This document shows, piece by piece, positions 35,829 to 44,546 of a DNA stretch of 64,000 bases. Under the pieces are notes generated by a model, which worked only from the letters and a program-made list of their open reading frames with translations, made no database searches and was not told where the DNA came from. The position numbers were made by a program, and so were the translations under genes. Source of the stretch: G963665925 sp050596425. Its GTDB lineage: Bacteria > Bacillota > Clostridia > Peptostreptococcales > Acidaminobacteraceae. Numbering within the stretch: position 1 is the first letter of the stretch; each line of letters opens with the position of its first letter. Location of the stretch: contig NZ_CP192292.1 of the NCBI RefSeq assembly GCF_050596425.1, forward strand, positions 1,240,001 through 1,304,000, read 5' to 3'.

Positions 35829-35847
35829 TGAAGTGATGGTATAACAC
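35829..35847. promoter_or_regulatory. Possible enhancer (activator-binding) site
   Basis: AAGTG, 9 bp, CACTT is a short inverted repeat about 45 bp upstream of the -24 element of the sigma54 promoter. The hairpin AACGGG/CCCGTT at 35962-35978 in front of the activator gene is a second candidate. Both are weak by sequence alone. Confidence 0.3.
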
Positions 35848-35994
35848 TTGGAAATGGCGGATGATGTCAGAATATAAGTGATAAAAAAGATTGAGATGTT
35901 GATATTGTGGAACGCGTTAATTTGATATACAATCTAATTAAACGGGATGTGGTTAAAAGGCGAACGGGATAAACCCGTTAAGGATGGTGGCGTT

Positions 35995-38007
35995 GTGAAA
36001 TATAATTTGAGTGTCATAACGAGGTTCTCATGGAGTTGTGAATTTCTTCAAAAGCAGTTGAACTATTTATTTGGAGAATTATTTAATGTAACTTGCCATT
36101 CGGCGAATACGACCCCAGTATTACCAATTTTTAATGCGGATCTTATTTTACTTCATGAACCATCAGCACTTGTCGATATGCAAAAGTACATTAAATGTGA
36201 TTGTCCGCTGATATTGATGAGAAGAACAATTACATCCGAAGCATTGAAGGTACTAAAAAAAGTACCAGAGGGTGTATCTGCAGTGGTTGTTAATGCAACA
36301 GACTACATGGCACACGAAACCATGACGAATATTTACCAGCTTGGCATTAATAAAATTGAGCTTATACCTTGGGCGCCAGACAGTAAAAGGACATTCCCAG
36401 ATGTGGACTATATCTTTACACATAGATTGTACGACTTTCTTCCTGAAACAGATAAGGAGACGATTATTCTTGGTAGTAGGGTAATTAATGCTGATGTAAT
36501 TATGGATGTTCTGAGCTATTTTAGTGTTGATATGACGACAATAGATAAAGTATTTAGTAGGTATATTTCCATTGTTCCAAGTTTCATTAAGGGTGTACAT
36601 TCATTACTGGAAAACAACAGGTTTTTATCAGCTCAGTGGAATCTGCTATATGACAAAATCAATCAGAGTGTCGCAGTAATCTCTTCAGATAATCACATCA
36701 CCTCTTTTAATAGTCAGTTTGGTGATCTCATTAAACCTTTAGAGGGGCATTTTATTTCATTAGAAGAACTAATTACTTATAAACCTCAACTTTCAATTCT
36801 TAGAACAGAGGGTCAAATACATGATGAAGTTGTTGATATTCTTGGGAAAAAGCATATTTTGAACATCAACTTTTTAGATGTAGACAATAATAGACTAGGA
36901 AGAATTATAAGGCTTGAGCCATATAGCCAAATAGTTTCAACGCATCAGAGTGTGCATAAGAAAATTATAGGTGATGGTCATATTGCCAAATATAGTTTCG
37001 ATGATATTATTGGGAAACATCAATCAATTGTAAATATTAAAGCGCTTGGTAAAAAGTTCGCTGAATCTGATTTGCCAGTTCTGATTTATGGTGAAAGTGG
37101 TACAGGGAAAGAACTTGTTTCCAGTACGATTCATAACCGATCTAACCGATCAGAGGCGCCATTTATTGCAGTGAACTGTGCGGGTATTCCAGATACTTTG
37201 TTAGAATCGGAATTTTTTGGTTATGAAGGATCAGCATTTACAGGAGCGAAAAAAGGCGGTTCAGTGGGACTCTTTGAAAAAGCCCATGGTGGTACATTGT
37301 TCCTAGATGAAATATCTGAACTACCTTATGCGTTGCAAGGGAAACTGCTCAGAGCAATTCAGGAAAAGGAAATTAGGAAGGTTGGATCGACCCAAACCAT
37401 AAATGTCGACGTGAGGATTATTGCTGCATCTAACAGAAATTTAGAAAATATGATTGAAAGCGGAGTATTCCGAAACGATTTGTTCTTCAGACTAAATGTG
37501 TTTTCATTGACACTCCCACCTTTACGAAATCGATCTGGTGATGTTAGATTACTTTGCGATCGATATATGAAAGATAAGGGACGCACAGCGACAAAAGCAT
37601 TCTACAAATTTGTTGAAAAATATGATTGGCCAGGAAATATTCGAGAATTACAAAATATTGTAGAATACATGAGTGTCGTTTGCGAAGGTGCATTCGATAT
37701 AGCCTGCTTGCCAAGTTATATTAAAGATAAGGGAATTCTTAGCAGTTTATTTGAGACAAACTCTGGTGGTTTTGACAATATTCTGATTCTCAAATCAATA
37801 GCTGCGTGCAAGGAGATAGGCCAGAGTACAGGTAGGAGAAATTTAAGTGCTTATATTTCATCCTCATATTTCAACATTTCTGAAGCTGAGGTGAGAAAGG
37901 CTTTATCAGATCTTAATGAAAAAGGATTCATTACAATCAAGAAAGGACGAGGTGGATGTTCTTTAACCGACTTGGGCCGTAGGTATTTAGAACGGTATGA
38001 CATTTAG
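35995..38007 (+). CDS. Sigma54-dependent activator with unusual N- and C-terminal domains
   Basis: A 670-residue enhancer-binding protein. Residues 1-190 are an unassigned alpha/beta region that looks like PrpR-N-type sensor folds. A PAS-like segment lies about 200-320, and the AAA+ domain about 335-570 (Walker A GESGTGKE, Walker B GGTLFLDEISELP, LPPLRNRSGDV). The sigma54 loop is SAFTGA instead of GAFTGA. The C-terminus is not a Fis helix but a winged-helix-like stretch (SEAEVRKALSDLNEKGFITIKKGRGG). GTG 35995 has GGATGGTGG upstream; ATG 35947 would add 16 residues. Divergent placement over the -24/-12 promoter makes it the likely activator of ridA. Confidence 0.9.
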   Translation: MKYNLSVITRFSWSCEFLQKQLNYLFGELFNVTCHSANTTPVLPIFNADLILLHEPSALVDMQKYIKCDCPLILMRRTITSEALKVLKKVPEGVSAVVVNATDYMAHETMTNIYQLGINKIELIPWAPDSKRTFPDVDYIFTHRLYDFLPETDKETIILGSRVINADVIMDVLSYFSVDMTTIDKVFSRYISIVPSFIKGVHSLLENNRFLSAQWNLLYDKINQSVAVISSDNHITSFNSQFGDLIKPLEGHFISLEELITYKPQLSILRTEGQIHDEVVDILGKKHILNINFLDVDNNRLGRIIRLEPYSQIVSTHQSVHKKIIGDGHIAKYSFDDIIGKHQSIVNIKALGKKFAESDLPVLIYGESGTGKELVSSTIHNRSNRSEAPFIAVNCAGIPDTLLESEFFGYEGSAFTGAKKGGSVGLFEKAHGGTLFLDEISELPYALQGKLLRAIQEKEIRKVGSTQTINVDVRIIAASNRNLENMIESGVFRNDLFFRLNVFSLTLPPLRNRSGDVRLLCDRYMKDKGRTATKAFYKFVEKYDWPGNIRELQNIVEYMSVVCEGAFDIACLPSYIKDKGILSSLFETNSGGFDNILILKSIAACKEIGQSTGRRNLSAYISSSYFNISEAEVRKALSDLNEKGFITIKKGRGGCSLTDLGRRYLERYDI

Positions 38008-38152
38008 GTTATTTTAGTGATCCATGATTGTGACAGAAGCAACCATAACCAATAACAACACTCCACACATGTGGAGACGTGCGTACAGCTAATTAGAATT
38101 TAGAATGGTTTCAAGACTTATATACCGTAGGAAAGTTAATTTTGCCAACCTG

Positions 38153-38193
38153 TTGCCAACGGAGATTTTACGCCGTTGGCAATTTTCTATTTT
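38153..38193 (+). terminator. Intrinsic terminator after the sigma54 activator gene
   Basis: TTGCCAACGG (38153-38162) and CCGTTGGCAA (38173-38182) form a perfect 10-bp stem followed by TTTTCTATTTT. Confidence 0.8.
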
Positions 38194-38290
38194 ACCAAAC
38201 AAATCGGATGTGTCAGATTTTATTAGTTGAGTGGGAACGCGTCTACCAGCAGAATTTTATGGTTTAAATTGGCAATTTAAAAAGTAAAAT

Positions 38291-38320
38291 GCCCTAGATT
38301 CAGAGGTTAGAATCTAGGGC
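38291..38320. terminator. Perfect hairpin, possible terminator
   Basis: GCCCTAGATTC (38291-38301) pairs with GAATCTAGGGC (38310-38320). The plus side lacks a T tract; on the minus strand ATTTTACTTTTT follows. Confidence 0.5.
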
Positions 38321-38399
38321 TATTTAGCGTATAAATAAGGTGAGCACAGAACTATTTCATTCAGAAAATGTTATAAAACATTTAATTACTCCTATAAGA

Positions 38400-38423
38400 A
38401 ACCGAGAGGCTGCCCTCTCGGTT
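38400..38423 (-). terminator. Terminator of the M23 peptidase gene
   Basis: AACCGAGAGG (38400-38409) pairs with CCTCTCGGTT (38414-38423) over a 4-nt loop. On the minus strand TCTTAT follows. Confidence 0.65.
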
Positions 38424-38453
38424 AAGTTTAAAATATGCAAAATATAAAACGCA

Positions 38454-39050
38454 TTATTGGATAACTGGGAGATAACCGTTGTAAGCAAGTTTAGGATCAA
38501 ATGGCACGTCTCTAACGACAGCCCATGTGTTGTAGCTGCTAGTCATAGAAGGGATTCTATGGAATTCAAAATGCAAGTGGATGCCAACGGTGCCTGAGTT
38601 AGACATAGTAGCAATCTTTTGACCTCTTGAAACATTATCACCAACGCTTACTAGAATAGAGTCTACGTGAGTGTAAACTGTTCGATAATAAGTTCCAGGA
38701 GCATTAAAATCAGCGCCGTCGTGATTTATGGCAACCACATTCCCATAGCCTTCATTGAATATACCCACAACTTTTCCTGATTGTGCAGCATAAACTGCTT
38801 GACCTTTCAACCCAGCCTTAGTTGGTCCGATATCGATGCCTCTGTGTGGTCTGGTACTTCCATTGCTATTCGTTCTCTTTGTTCCCCAATCACCATTTGT
38901 TACTATTCGTCTTGAAAGAGTGGGCCATGCGAAGTACGTTTGGTTTGGATTAAACTGGTACTCAGAGTTTGTAGGATAAGATCCTGCAAAAGTTGCTGAT
39001 GATGCGATAATCATTGCCACTGATAGTACAAGTAGTGTTAAGCGTTTCAT
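38454..39050 (-). CDS. Secreted M23 family metallopeptidase
   Basis: A 198-residue exported protein with a classical signal peptide (cleavage near ATFAGS, residue about 23). The rest is a LytM/M23 domain with the zinc motifs HRGIDIG (HxxxD) and HLHFEFH (HxH). M23 peptidases cut peptide cross-bridges or stems of peptidoglycan. The small size means it consists only of the catalytic domain, without LysM or SH3 wall-binding modules. AAGGGGG precedes ATG 39050. It is monocistronic with its own terminator. It could be a lytic bacteriocin-like enzyme or a remodelling hydrolase; no immunity gene was recognised. Confidence 0.92.
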   Translation of the reverse strand: MKRLTLLVLSVAMIIASSATFAGSYPTNSEYQFNPNQTYFAWPTLSRRIVTNGDWGTKRTNSNGSTRPHRGIDIGPTKAGLKGQAVYAAQSGKVVGIFNEGYGNVVAINHDGADFNAPGTYYRTVYTHVDSILVSVGDNVSRGQKIATMSNSGTVGIHLHFEFHRIPSMTSSYNTWAVVRDVPFDPKLAYNGYLPVIQ

Positions 39051-39530
39051 AAATAAGTCCCCCTTACTTCTGTGAACAGATGAATTCTAAAGAAAATAGA
39101 ATTTACTAACCTTACATTTTGTTGATGAAATATTCATTTTTAGAAAATTCTGAAAAGTGAACAACTTCAAAATATCACATAATTTGGTTAAAAGGTTCAA
39201 TAAATCATATTTAGACATCAAAGCATCACAATCGACAAAAAAGAGGGGATAAATTGATTTTCACTGGAAATACCGTGGTCCAGAAATTCCGCTTATGTGA
39301 CCAAATGATAATGGATTTCCATTACATTTTTTTGAGGTTTAAGGTTACTTAATGGTCCTAAAGCAATCAAAATATTTCTGCAATCATTATCTTGACCATG
39401 CAAGGGTATGAAATCAAACCTGACCAAATCTCCACAAGTGATCATGTAAATAGGAGCAGACAACTGGTATAGTTAAAACATGAACCACGGTCATATAAAA
39501 ATATATAAGCCATAAATTTTAGGAGGCCTC
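39051..39530. other. Gene-free region between the divergent M23 and TetR genes
   Basis: AT-rich, with no credible ORF, repeat or conserved RNA recognised. It must contain the promoters of both flanking genes. A -10-like TATAGT sits near 39468 before the TetR gene, but I cannot assign a good -35. Confidence 0.35.
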
Positions 39531-40109
39531 ATGAAAACAAGTCGTGGAATGGAAACCTACAACAATATTCTTCAAGCCACAGAACAGCTCTTTGAAGAAA
39601 AAAGCGTTAGTAAAATTACAATCAATGATATTGTTCAGCGTACAGGCATTGCAAAGGGGACTTTCTATCTCTATTTTGATTCTAAGGAAGCCTTGGTTCT
39701 AACCTTTATGGAGGAAAAGTTCAAGTATGCTGACAAGTGGATGCAAGATATAACATCAAGGGGCTATAGGGATGAGGACATTTGTGAACTTATAGATTTT
39801 TTAGTCAACTTAGTTAAGAAGCATTTTAATATATTGAAAGTTATGCATAATGTTAGGTTTCAGGGCTTTATAGGCTTAAAACGACTGGAAGACATGTACA
39901 TGAAAAAGTACCTTACCCCCTTTTCCCTATGGCTTGAAAAAGGTCGACTCGAAGGGGCGTTTCATATAAATGACGCACAGTTCATGGCAAATTATTTAAT
40001 TGTTACTCTGCACGAAGTTTTTGACCGTGTTATAAGGGATGAGTTTCCCTTTTCTATAGATGATGTCGGCGACGAGCTCAAGCTGATCCTATTAAAGCTC
40101 CTCAAATAG
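39531..40109 (+). CDS. TetR/AcrR family regulator
   Basis: A 192-residue one-component regulator. The N-terminal HTH (about 8-55) reads ILQATEQLFEEKSVSKITINDIVQRTGIAKGTFYLYFDSKEAL, typical of TetR. The ligand-binding C-terminal domain is divergent. TAGGAGG precedes ATG 39531. The alpha/beta-hydrolase-like gene follows after about 80 bp on the same strand, so that gene is the most likely regulatory target. A fragment resembling the dispersed palindromic repeat lies just after its stop codon. Confidence 0.93.
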   Translation: MKTSRGMETYNNILQATEQLFEEKSVSKITINDIVQRTGIAKGTFYLYFDSKEALVLTFMEEKFKYADKWMQDITSRGYRDEDICELIDFLVNLVKKHFNILKVMHNVRFQGFIGLKRLEDMYMKKYLTPFSLWLEKGRLEGAFHINDAQFMANYLIVTLHEVFDRVIRDEFPFSIDDVGDELKLILLKLLK

Positions 40110-40113
40110 ATGA

Positions 40114-40180
40114 TTTGCAAAATGTCATTCTAGTAATGCCGGTAATAGGAAGCACAATTTAAGAGCATTAAATTAGAAAG
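40114..40180. repeat. Possible decayed copy of the dispersed palindromic repeat
   Basis: TTTGCAAAATGTCATTC (40114-40130) matches the left end of the clear copies (TTGCAAAATATCATTC) with one change. The remainder is short and diverged, so a deletion derivative is possible but not proven. Confidence 0.4.
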
Positions 40181-40192
40181 TTGGTAGAGGGT

Positions 40193-41044
40193 ATGACAAG
40201 ATTTAGTCAGTATATGGGCCAGAATCAAGACGTATTTGTAAATTGCTTAATATATAGTCAAACCGCGCCCAATGTTATTTTTATCATGACCCCCATCGGT
40301 TCGGTTGACCATGAACTTGCACTTGGAAATTACAGGCCACTGGTTGAAAAGGGTTTAAACGTTTTCGCTGTAGACCTCCCGGGCACTGGAAAGAGTTCCA
40401 CGGGCACATTCACTTACGAGAATATTAAAGAGGCAATAAAATCTGTTGCGGCCTTTGTCATGAAAAATTATTCGGCACCAATACATTTATATGGTGGCAC
40501 AGGCACAGGGGGCGTCATTGGACAGGCCCTAGCATCTGACCAAGACTTAGAGTTCTTTAAATCTTTTAGTCAGTTTGGCGTTGGTAATTATAAAGATCTT
40601 TCTATTTTAGGAAACGACTTATTTCTAAAACGAGCCTATCCTGTTCTTAAGCTGGTCGCAAACCTATATCCCAAGTATAAGGTGAAATTCAAAATTCCAA
40701 AGTATAAGGGGTATAATGCTGAGAAGGAAAACCAGTGGTACTTTGACACGATGAAGGCCCATCCAGGCATATTTGATTTGCCTTTAAAACTGGTGCACAC
40801 CTTATTTTGGCTTCTGCTGGCAGAGGAAAGCCCGTTGAAAGACGGGCCAAAACCACCAACCCTTGTCATGGCATCAAGGCATGACCGTTATTTCAAGGAA
40901 GGGTATATTAATAGCTATTATAAGAGCCTTGGTTCAGAAAAAAAACTCCACTGGTTTCATGACAGCCACTGTATTTTTGTCTGGAACGCACAAGCGCTGG
41001 CAGACCAAGTGTATGATTGGATAGAATATACGAATAAGCGATAA
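40193..41044 (+). CDS. Alpha/beta-hydrolase fold protein with altered nucleophile elbow
   Basis: A 283-residue cytoplasmic alpha/beta-hydrolase-like protein. PIGSVDHELALGNYRPLVEKG, VFAVDLPGTGKSS (strand after the oxyanion loop), a catalytic-acid candidate in ASRHDRYF, and a His in DSHCIFVWN are visible. The nucleophile elbow, normally GxSxG, reads YGGTGTGGVIG and has no serine. A threonine might replace it, or the protein may not be a hydrolase. ATG 40193 is tentative: GAGGG lies very close, and TTG 40181 is an alternative. It follows the TetR gene. Confidence 0.75.
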   Translation: MTRFSQYMGQNQDVFVNCLIYSQTAPNVIFIMTPIGSVDHELALGNYRPLVEKGLNVFAVDLPGTGKSSTGTFTYENIKEAIKSVAAFVMKNYSAPIHLYGGTGTGGVIGQALASDQDLEFFKSFSQFGVGNYKDLSILGNDLFLKRAYPVLKLVANLYPKYKVKFKIPKYKGYNAEKENQWYFDTMKAHPGIFDLPLKLVHTLFWLLLAEESPLKDGPKPPTLVMASRHDRYFKEGYINSYYKSLGSEKKLHWFHDSHCIFVWNAQALADQVYDWIEYTNKR

Positions 41045-41047
41045 AAG

Positions 41048-41073
41048 CCAACTATATTATTAGTTGGTTTTTT
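41048..41073 (+). terminator. Intrinsic terminator after the hydrolase-fold gene
   Basis: CCAACTA (41048-41054) and TAGTTGG (41061-41067) followed by TTTTTT. Confidence 0.75.
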
Positions 41074-41135
41074 ACCATTTTAGAACGAGTGAGGGTAATG
41101 CTGGATACATTAAAACTTCGAACTTCCATATAGAA

Positions 41136-41198
41136 TATTATTAACCAATAATACTATTAATTTTTATGTTTTACAATTATTGTATTATATAGTATATT
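41136..41198 (+). promoter_or_regulatory. Promoter and possible operator of the sugar ABC operon
   Basis: TTTACA (41170-41175), 17 bp, TATATT (41193-41198). Just upstream TATTATT-AACC-AATAATA (41136-41153) is an inverted repeat that could bind a regulator. Confidence 0.55.
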
Positions 41199-41235
41199 GA
41201 CTACGGTACAATAACATATTTACGAGGAGGAAACA

Positions 41236-42552
41236 TTGAAAAAATTTAAGCAGTTTATAACAGGATTAAGTTTAACAGCGCTTGTGGCTGTTTCTTTAGC
41301 TGGATGTACAGCAAGCAATCAAGCAAACCCAGAAGTTAATGCCACACAAAGCACAGACAAGCAAGAAGTGGTTGAACTAAACTACTATTCTCATTCAGAT
41401 GAAAATGGGGAACGCCTTGCACTAATTGAAGCGTTTGAAAAAGAAAATCCAGGTGTTAAGGTCAATCTGGTTGAACTTCCAGCGGATACAAACAAGAAAC
41501 TCAGCATGATTTCTACAACACTTCAAGCTGAGAACGCTTCACTAGATATTTTTGATGCAGATGTGACATGGGCTCCTATTTTTGCTTCGGCTGAGTGGGT
41601 GGAACCTCTAGATGACTATTTGACGCCAGAAGAAATGGACGCCTATTTACCAGGTGCCATGCTTGCCAACTATTATGAGGGAAAGCACTACGGCATACCA
41701 TACAGAACAGATACAGGCATGCTTTATTACAGGAAAGACCTTTTGGAAAAATACAATAAACCTGTTCCAACAACATGGGATGAACTGACAGAAACCGCTA
41801 AATTTATCATGGACAATGAGGGTGGAAATATGTCAGGCCGTGCAGGGTCTTGGAAACAATACGAGGGCCTGACATGTAATCTAACTGAATTCATATGGAG
41901 TTATGGAGGTCGTGTTCTCGATGAGAATGGGAAGGTTGTGCTCAACTCAAAAGAGTCTGTTGCAGCCCTCAAAAGAATGACTGACATGGTTAATACAGAT
42001 AAGATCACACCTGAAGGGGTTGTTACGTTTGGTAGCGGCGGTGCCAGAGCGGTATTCTTTGCAGGCGATATGGTCTTCTTAAGAGACTGGCCATCAGGCT
42101 GGAGTAAGTCGCAAAACACAGAAAAGTCAAAGGTTGTTGGCAAGGTAGGTATAGCGGCACTTCCTTCTGGATCTGACGACATGCAGAGCTACTCAACTCT
42201 TGGTGGATGGCAGGTTATGGTGTCTTCATTCTCAGAGCATAAGGAAGAAGCCATTGCCTTTGCCAAGTTCAGAGCGAGTGAGTATGCCCAAATTGAAATG
42301 GCTAAGCGGGTCAGCCACATTCCGAGTTTAAAGGGTCTTTATAGCAATGATGAAGTTTTAGAAGCCATGCCCTTTCTAGAACAAATGTATCCAGCCATTG
42401 CCAATGCCTATCCAAGACCAAAAACACCGTTTTACGCTGAGCTTTCTAACATTTTACAAGTGGAAGCTCAACAGGCGCTTATTGGCAACAAAACACCAGA
42501 ACAAGCCATTCTTGATGCAGATGCGAGCATTAAGACTTTACTGGAACAATAG
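41236..42552 (+). CDS. Sugar ABC transporter solute-binding lipoprotein (family 1)
   Basis: A 438-residue lipoprotein with lipobox SLAGC (Cys about 24) and a MalE/UgpB-type family 1 domain: LNYYSHSDENGERLALIEAFEKENPG, DIFDADVTWAPIFASAEWVEPLDDYL, YGIPYRTDTGMLYYRKDLL, WDELTETAKFI, and FFAGDMVFLRDWPSGW. It binds a sugar or oligosaccharide for the two permeases downstream. The start is TTG 41236, placed 5 nt after AGGAGG. A stable hairpin at 42574-42603 separates it from the permeases, a common way to make more binding protein than membrane subunits. Confidence 0.93.
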   Translation: MKKFKQFITGLSLTALVAVSLAGCTASNQANPEVNATQSTDKQEVVELNYYSHSDENGERLALIEAFEKENPGVKVNLVELPADTNKKLSMISTTLQAENASLDIFDADVTWAPIFASAEWVEPLDDYLTPEEMDAYLPGAMLANYYEGKHYGIPYRTDTGMLYYRKDLLEKYNKPVPTTWDELTETAKFIMDNEGGNMSGRAGSWKQYEGLTCNLTEFIWSYGGRVLDENGKVVLNSKESVAALKRMTDMVNTDKITPEGVVTFGSGGARAVFFAGDMVFLRDWPSGWSKSQNTEKSKVVGKVGIAALPSGSDDMQSYSTLGGWQVMVSSFSEHKEEAIAFAKFRASEYAQIEMAKRVSHIPSLKGLYSNDEVLEAMPFLEQMYPAIANAYPRPKTPFYAELSNILQVEAQQALIGNKTPEQAILDADASIKTLLEQ

Positions 42553-42573
42553 AATTGGTTCAAACACTGAAAA

Positions 42574-42603
42574 TCAGCTAGTGAGGTATACCGCACTAGC
42601 TGA
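42574..42603 (+). promoter_or_regulatory. Intercistronic hairpin between the binding-protein and permease genes
   Basis: TCAGCTAGTG (42574-42583) pairs with CACTAGCTGA (42594-42603). There is no T run, so it is more likely an mRNA-stabilising or processing structure than a terminator. Confidence 0.65.
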
Positions 42604-42633
42604 ACTTCTATGTTTTGTGAATAGGAGAATGTA

Positions 42634-43527
42634 ATGAAAAACAAAAAACGAAAAGAGATCATGGGTTACCTATTCCTAGTCCCAGCCATAATACTAATAG
42701 CTGTTTTTGTTATTTATCCAGTTCTAAACACCCTTTATCTAAGCTTTTTCAGCCTACGGATACAAACCCTATCACAAGGGGCAAAATTTGTGGGGCTTAG
42801 TAATTTTAAAAAAATACTAGGGGACAAGCAGTTCATGACATCCCTGGTGTTTACCCTAAAGTTCACTTTTATTGCAGTGTTTCTAGAAACCATAGTGGGA
42901 TTCTTCTTCGCATCGATCATGAATAAGAGCTCTAAGATTCAAGGTCTTATTCGAACAGCAATTTTAATCCCGTGGGCCATACCGACCATTATTTCCGGTT
43001 TGATGTGGCAGTTTATGTACAGTCCGCAGTACGGCATCATCAATCATTTGCTCATTCAATTTTCCCTTATTAAAGAAGCCATACCTTGGCTTTCAGAGGC
43101 TTCGTGGGCAATGGTTGCAGTTATTATAGCAGATGTTTGGAAAACAACCCCCTACATGTCCCTGCTTATACTGGCTGGCCTTCAAACTGTTCCAAGTCAT
43201 TTAACCGATGCGGCCGCCATAGATGGGGCAGGGAAGATTGAGTCTTTCTTCTATATAACTCTTCCTATTATAAAACCTGTTCTAATGGTTGCGGTCCTAT
43301 TTCGTGTGCTGGCAACCTTTAGAATATATGACCTTATTGTTGTGTTAACAAATGGAGGGCCTGCCAACCAAACATCGAGTTTATCCCTTTATACCATCAA
43401 CACTTACTTCAATTTCGGAAACATAGGGTATGGATCGGCACTGGCAACGGTGACATTCATAATATCCCTTTTGATAAGCATGCTATTTCTGAATGTCCTT
43501 AAGACGAAAATTCAGGAGGCTGAATAA
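42634..43527 (+). CDS. Sugar ABC transporter permease, MalF/UgpA-like
   Basis: A 297-residue permease with six predicted membrane segments. The ABC contact (EAA) loop is DAAAIDGAGKIESFFYITLPIIKP at about 191-214, which docks the ATPase. The N-terminus is basic (MKNKKRKE). Its stop touches the next permease start. It pairs with the following protein as a carbohydrate importer of the CUT1 type. Confidence 0.93.
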   Translation: MKNKKRKEIMGYLFLVPAIILIAVFVIYPVLNTLYLSFFSLRIQTLSQGAKFVGLSNFKKILGDKQFMTSLVFTLKFTFIAVFLETIVGFFFASIMNKSSKIQGLIRTAILIPWAIPTIISGLMWQFMYSPQYGIINHLLIQFSLIKEAIPWLSEASWAMVAVIIADVWKTTPYMSLLILAGLQTVPSHLTDAAAIDGAGKIESFFYITLPIIKPVLMVAVLFRVLATFRIYDLIVVLTNGGPANQTSSLSLYTINTYFNFGNIGYGSALATVTFIISLLISMLFLNVLKTKIQEAE

Positions 43528-44352
43528 ATGAAAAAAATAAAAAATAGCCTGTATATGATGGTTCTTGTTTTCTTTTTAATTCTTATTTGCTTTCCTTTTC
43601 TATGGCAGGCCATTAGCTCTTTTAAGACACAAGTGGATTTATTCAGCATTCCCCCAACCATTTGGCCATCAAAACGGACCCCTGAAAACTATGTTGACGT
43701 TTTTACCAGACAACCCTTTCTTTTATACATAAAGAACAGTTTTATCATAGCCAGTCTATCAACGCTCCTGTGTATAACAGCGGGGTCTATGGCCAGTTAT
43801 TCACTGTCACGGACACAGATAAAGGGCAAGAAACTCTTTTTAATTTGTCTGCTTTCCATCACACTCTTGCCCCCTATTTCAATTGTTAATCCAGTGTATA
43901 GGCTCATGCAGTCCTTTAATCTACTCAACACTTACACAGGTCTTATACTGATTAATGCAACCATGCAACTGCCTATGACAGTTTGGTTCTTACAGGGATT
44001 TTTTCAAAACATCCCAGCATCCCTTGAAGAAAGCGCTGAAATGGATGGGGCAAGTATCTTTCAAATATTCTACAAAATTATCCTGCCAGTGGTTGCACCA
44101 GGCATTTTCACAGTCAGTATTCTGGTTTTTATCGGTGCATGGAACCAGTATTTATTTGCTCAAATTCTAAATCCTCTTAAAGTTAGAAGAACCATTACAG
44201 TGGGGATTATGCTTTACCAAACAGATTATACTATTCCATGGGGAACCTTAACTGCGGCGTCTATTGTTGTAACTGTCCCCCTCATAGTTCTTGTTTTAGC
44301 CATGCAAAAGCGGATTGTTTCTGGTCTGCTTGATGGAGGAACCAAGGAGTAG
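43528..44352 (+). CDS. Sugar ABC transporter permease, MalG/UgpE-like
   Basis: A 274-residue permease of the CUT1 family with six membrane segments and an EAA loop ESAEMDGASIFQIFYKIILPV at about 168-188. ATG 43528 follows the upstream stop without a gap. No ATP-binding subunit is encoded in the operon. In Firmicutes such importers often share one MsmX/UgpC-type ATPase encoded elsewhere. A strong terminator follows. Confidence 0.93.
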   Translation: MKKIKNSLYMMVLVFFLILICFPFLWQAISSFKTQVDLFSIPPTIWPSKRTPENYVDVFTRQPFLLYIKNSFIIASLSTLLCITAGSMASYSLSRTQIKGKKLFLICLLSITLLPPISIVNPVYRLMQSFNLLNTYTGLILINATMQLPMTVWFLQGFFQNIPASLEESAEMDGASIFQIFYKIILPVVAPGIFTVSILVFIGAWNQYLFAQILNPLKVRRTITVGIMLYQTDYTIPWGTLTAASIVVTVPLIVLVLAMQKRIVSGLLDGGTKE

Positions 44353-44376
44353 GAATAGATATGGAATGAAAGAGAG

Positions 44377-44428
44377 AAGCACTCATGAAAGTGGATATGT
44401 CATCCACTTACATGAGTGCTTATTTATT
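44377..44428 (+). terminator. Intrinsic terminator of the sugar ABC operon
   Basis: AAGCACTCATG (44377-44387) pairs with CATGAGTGCTT (44411-44421), with inner GTGGAT/ATCCAC, followed by ATTTATT. Confidence 0.8.
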
Positions 44429-44546
44429 GATAGTATGGTTTGAACAATGTAAAAACCCCAGAAGATTTTCTTGTGGTTATTCCAAAGACAACGATATTGT
44501 TAGATGTACTCATGTCTCACTCTTTAACGAGGATATCATCTGTTCA

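Larger units (their letters stand above)
38008..38453. other. Gene-free region between the sigma54 activator and the M23 peptidase genes
   Basis: No credible ORF. It contains several hairpins: CTCCAC/GTGGAG (38061-38076), a strong terminator (38153-38193), GCCCTAGATTC/GAATCTAGGGC (38291-38320) and the terminator of the minus-strand gene (38400-38423). The long distance and multiple hairpins suggest remnants of an older gene or stacked terminators. Confidence 0.5.

Noticed and set aside
38143..38160. Minus-strand GG-N10-GC motif (TTGGCAACAGGTTGGCAA)
   Set aside because: It arises from the terminator stem, the -12 part is wrong and no gene lies downstream on that strand.
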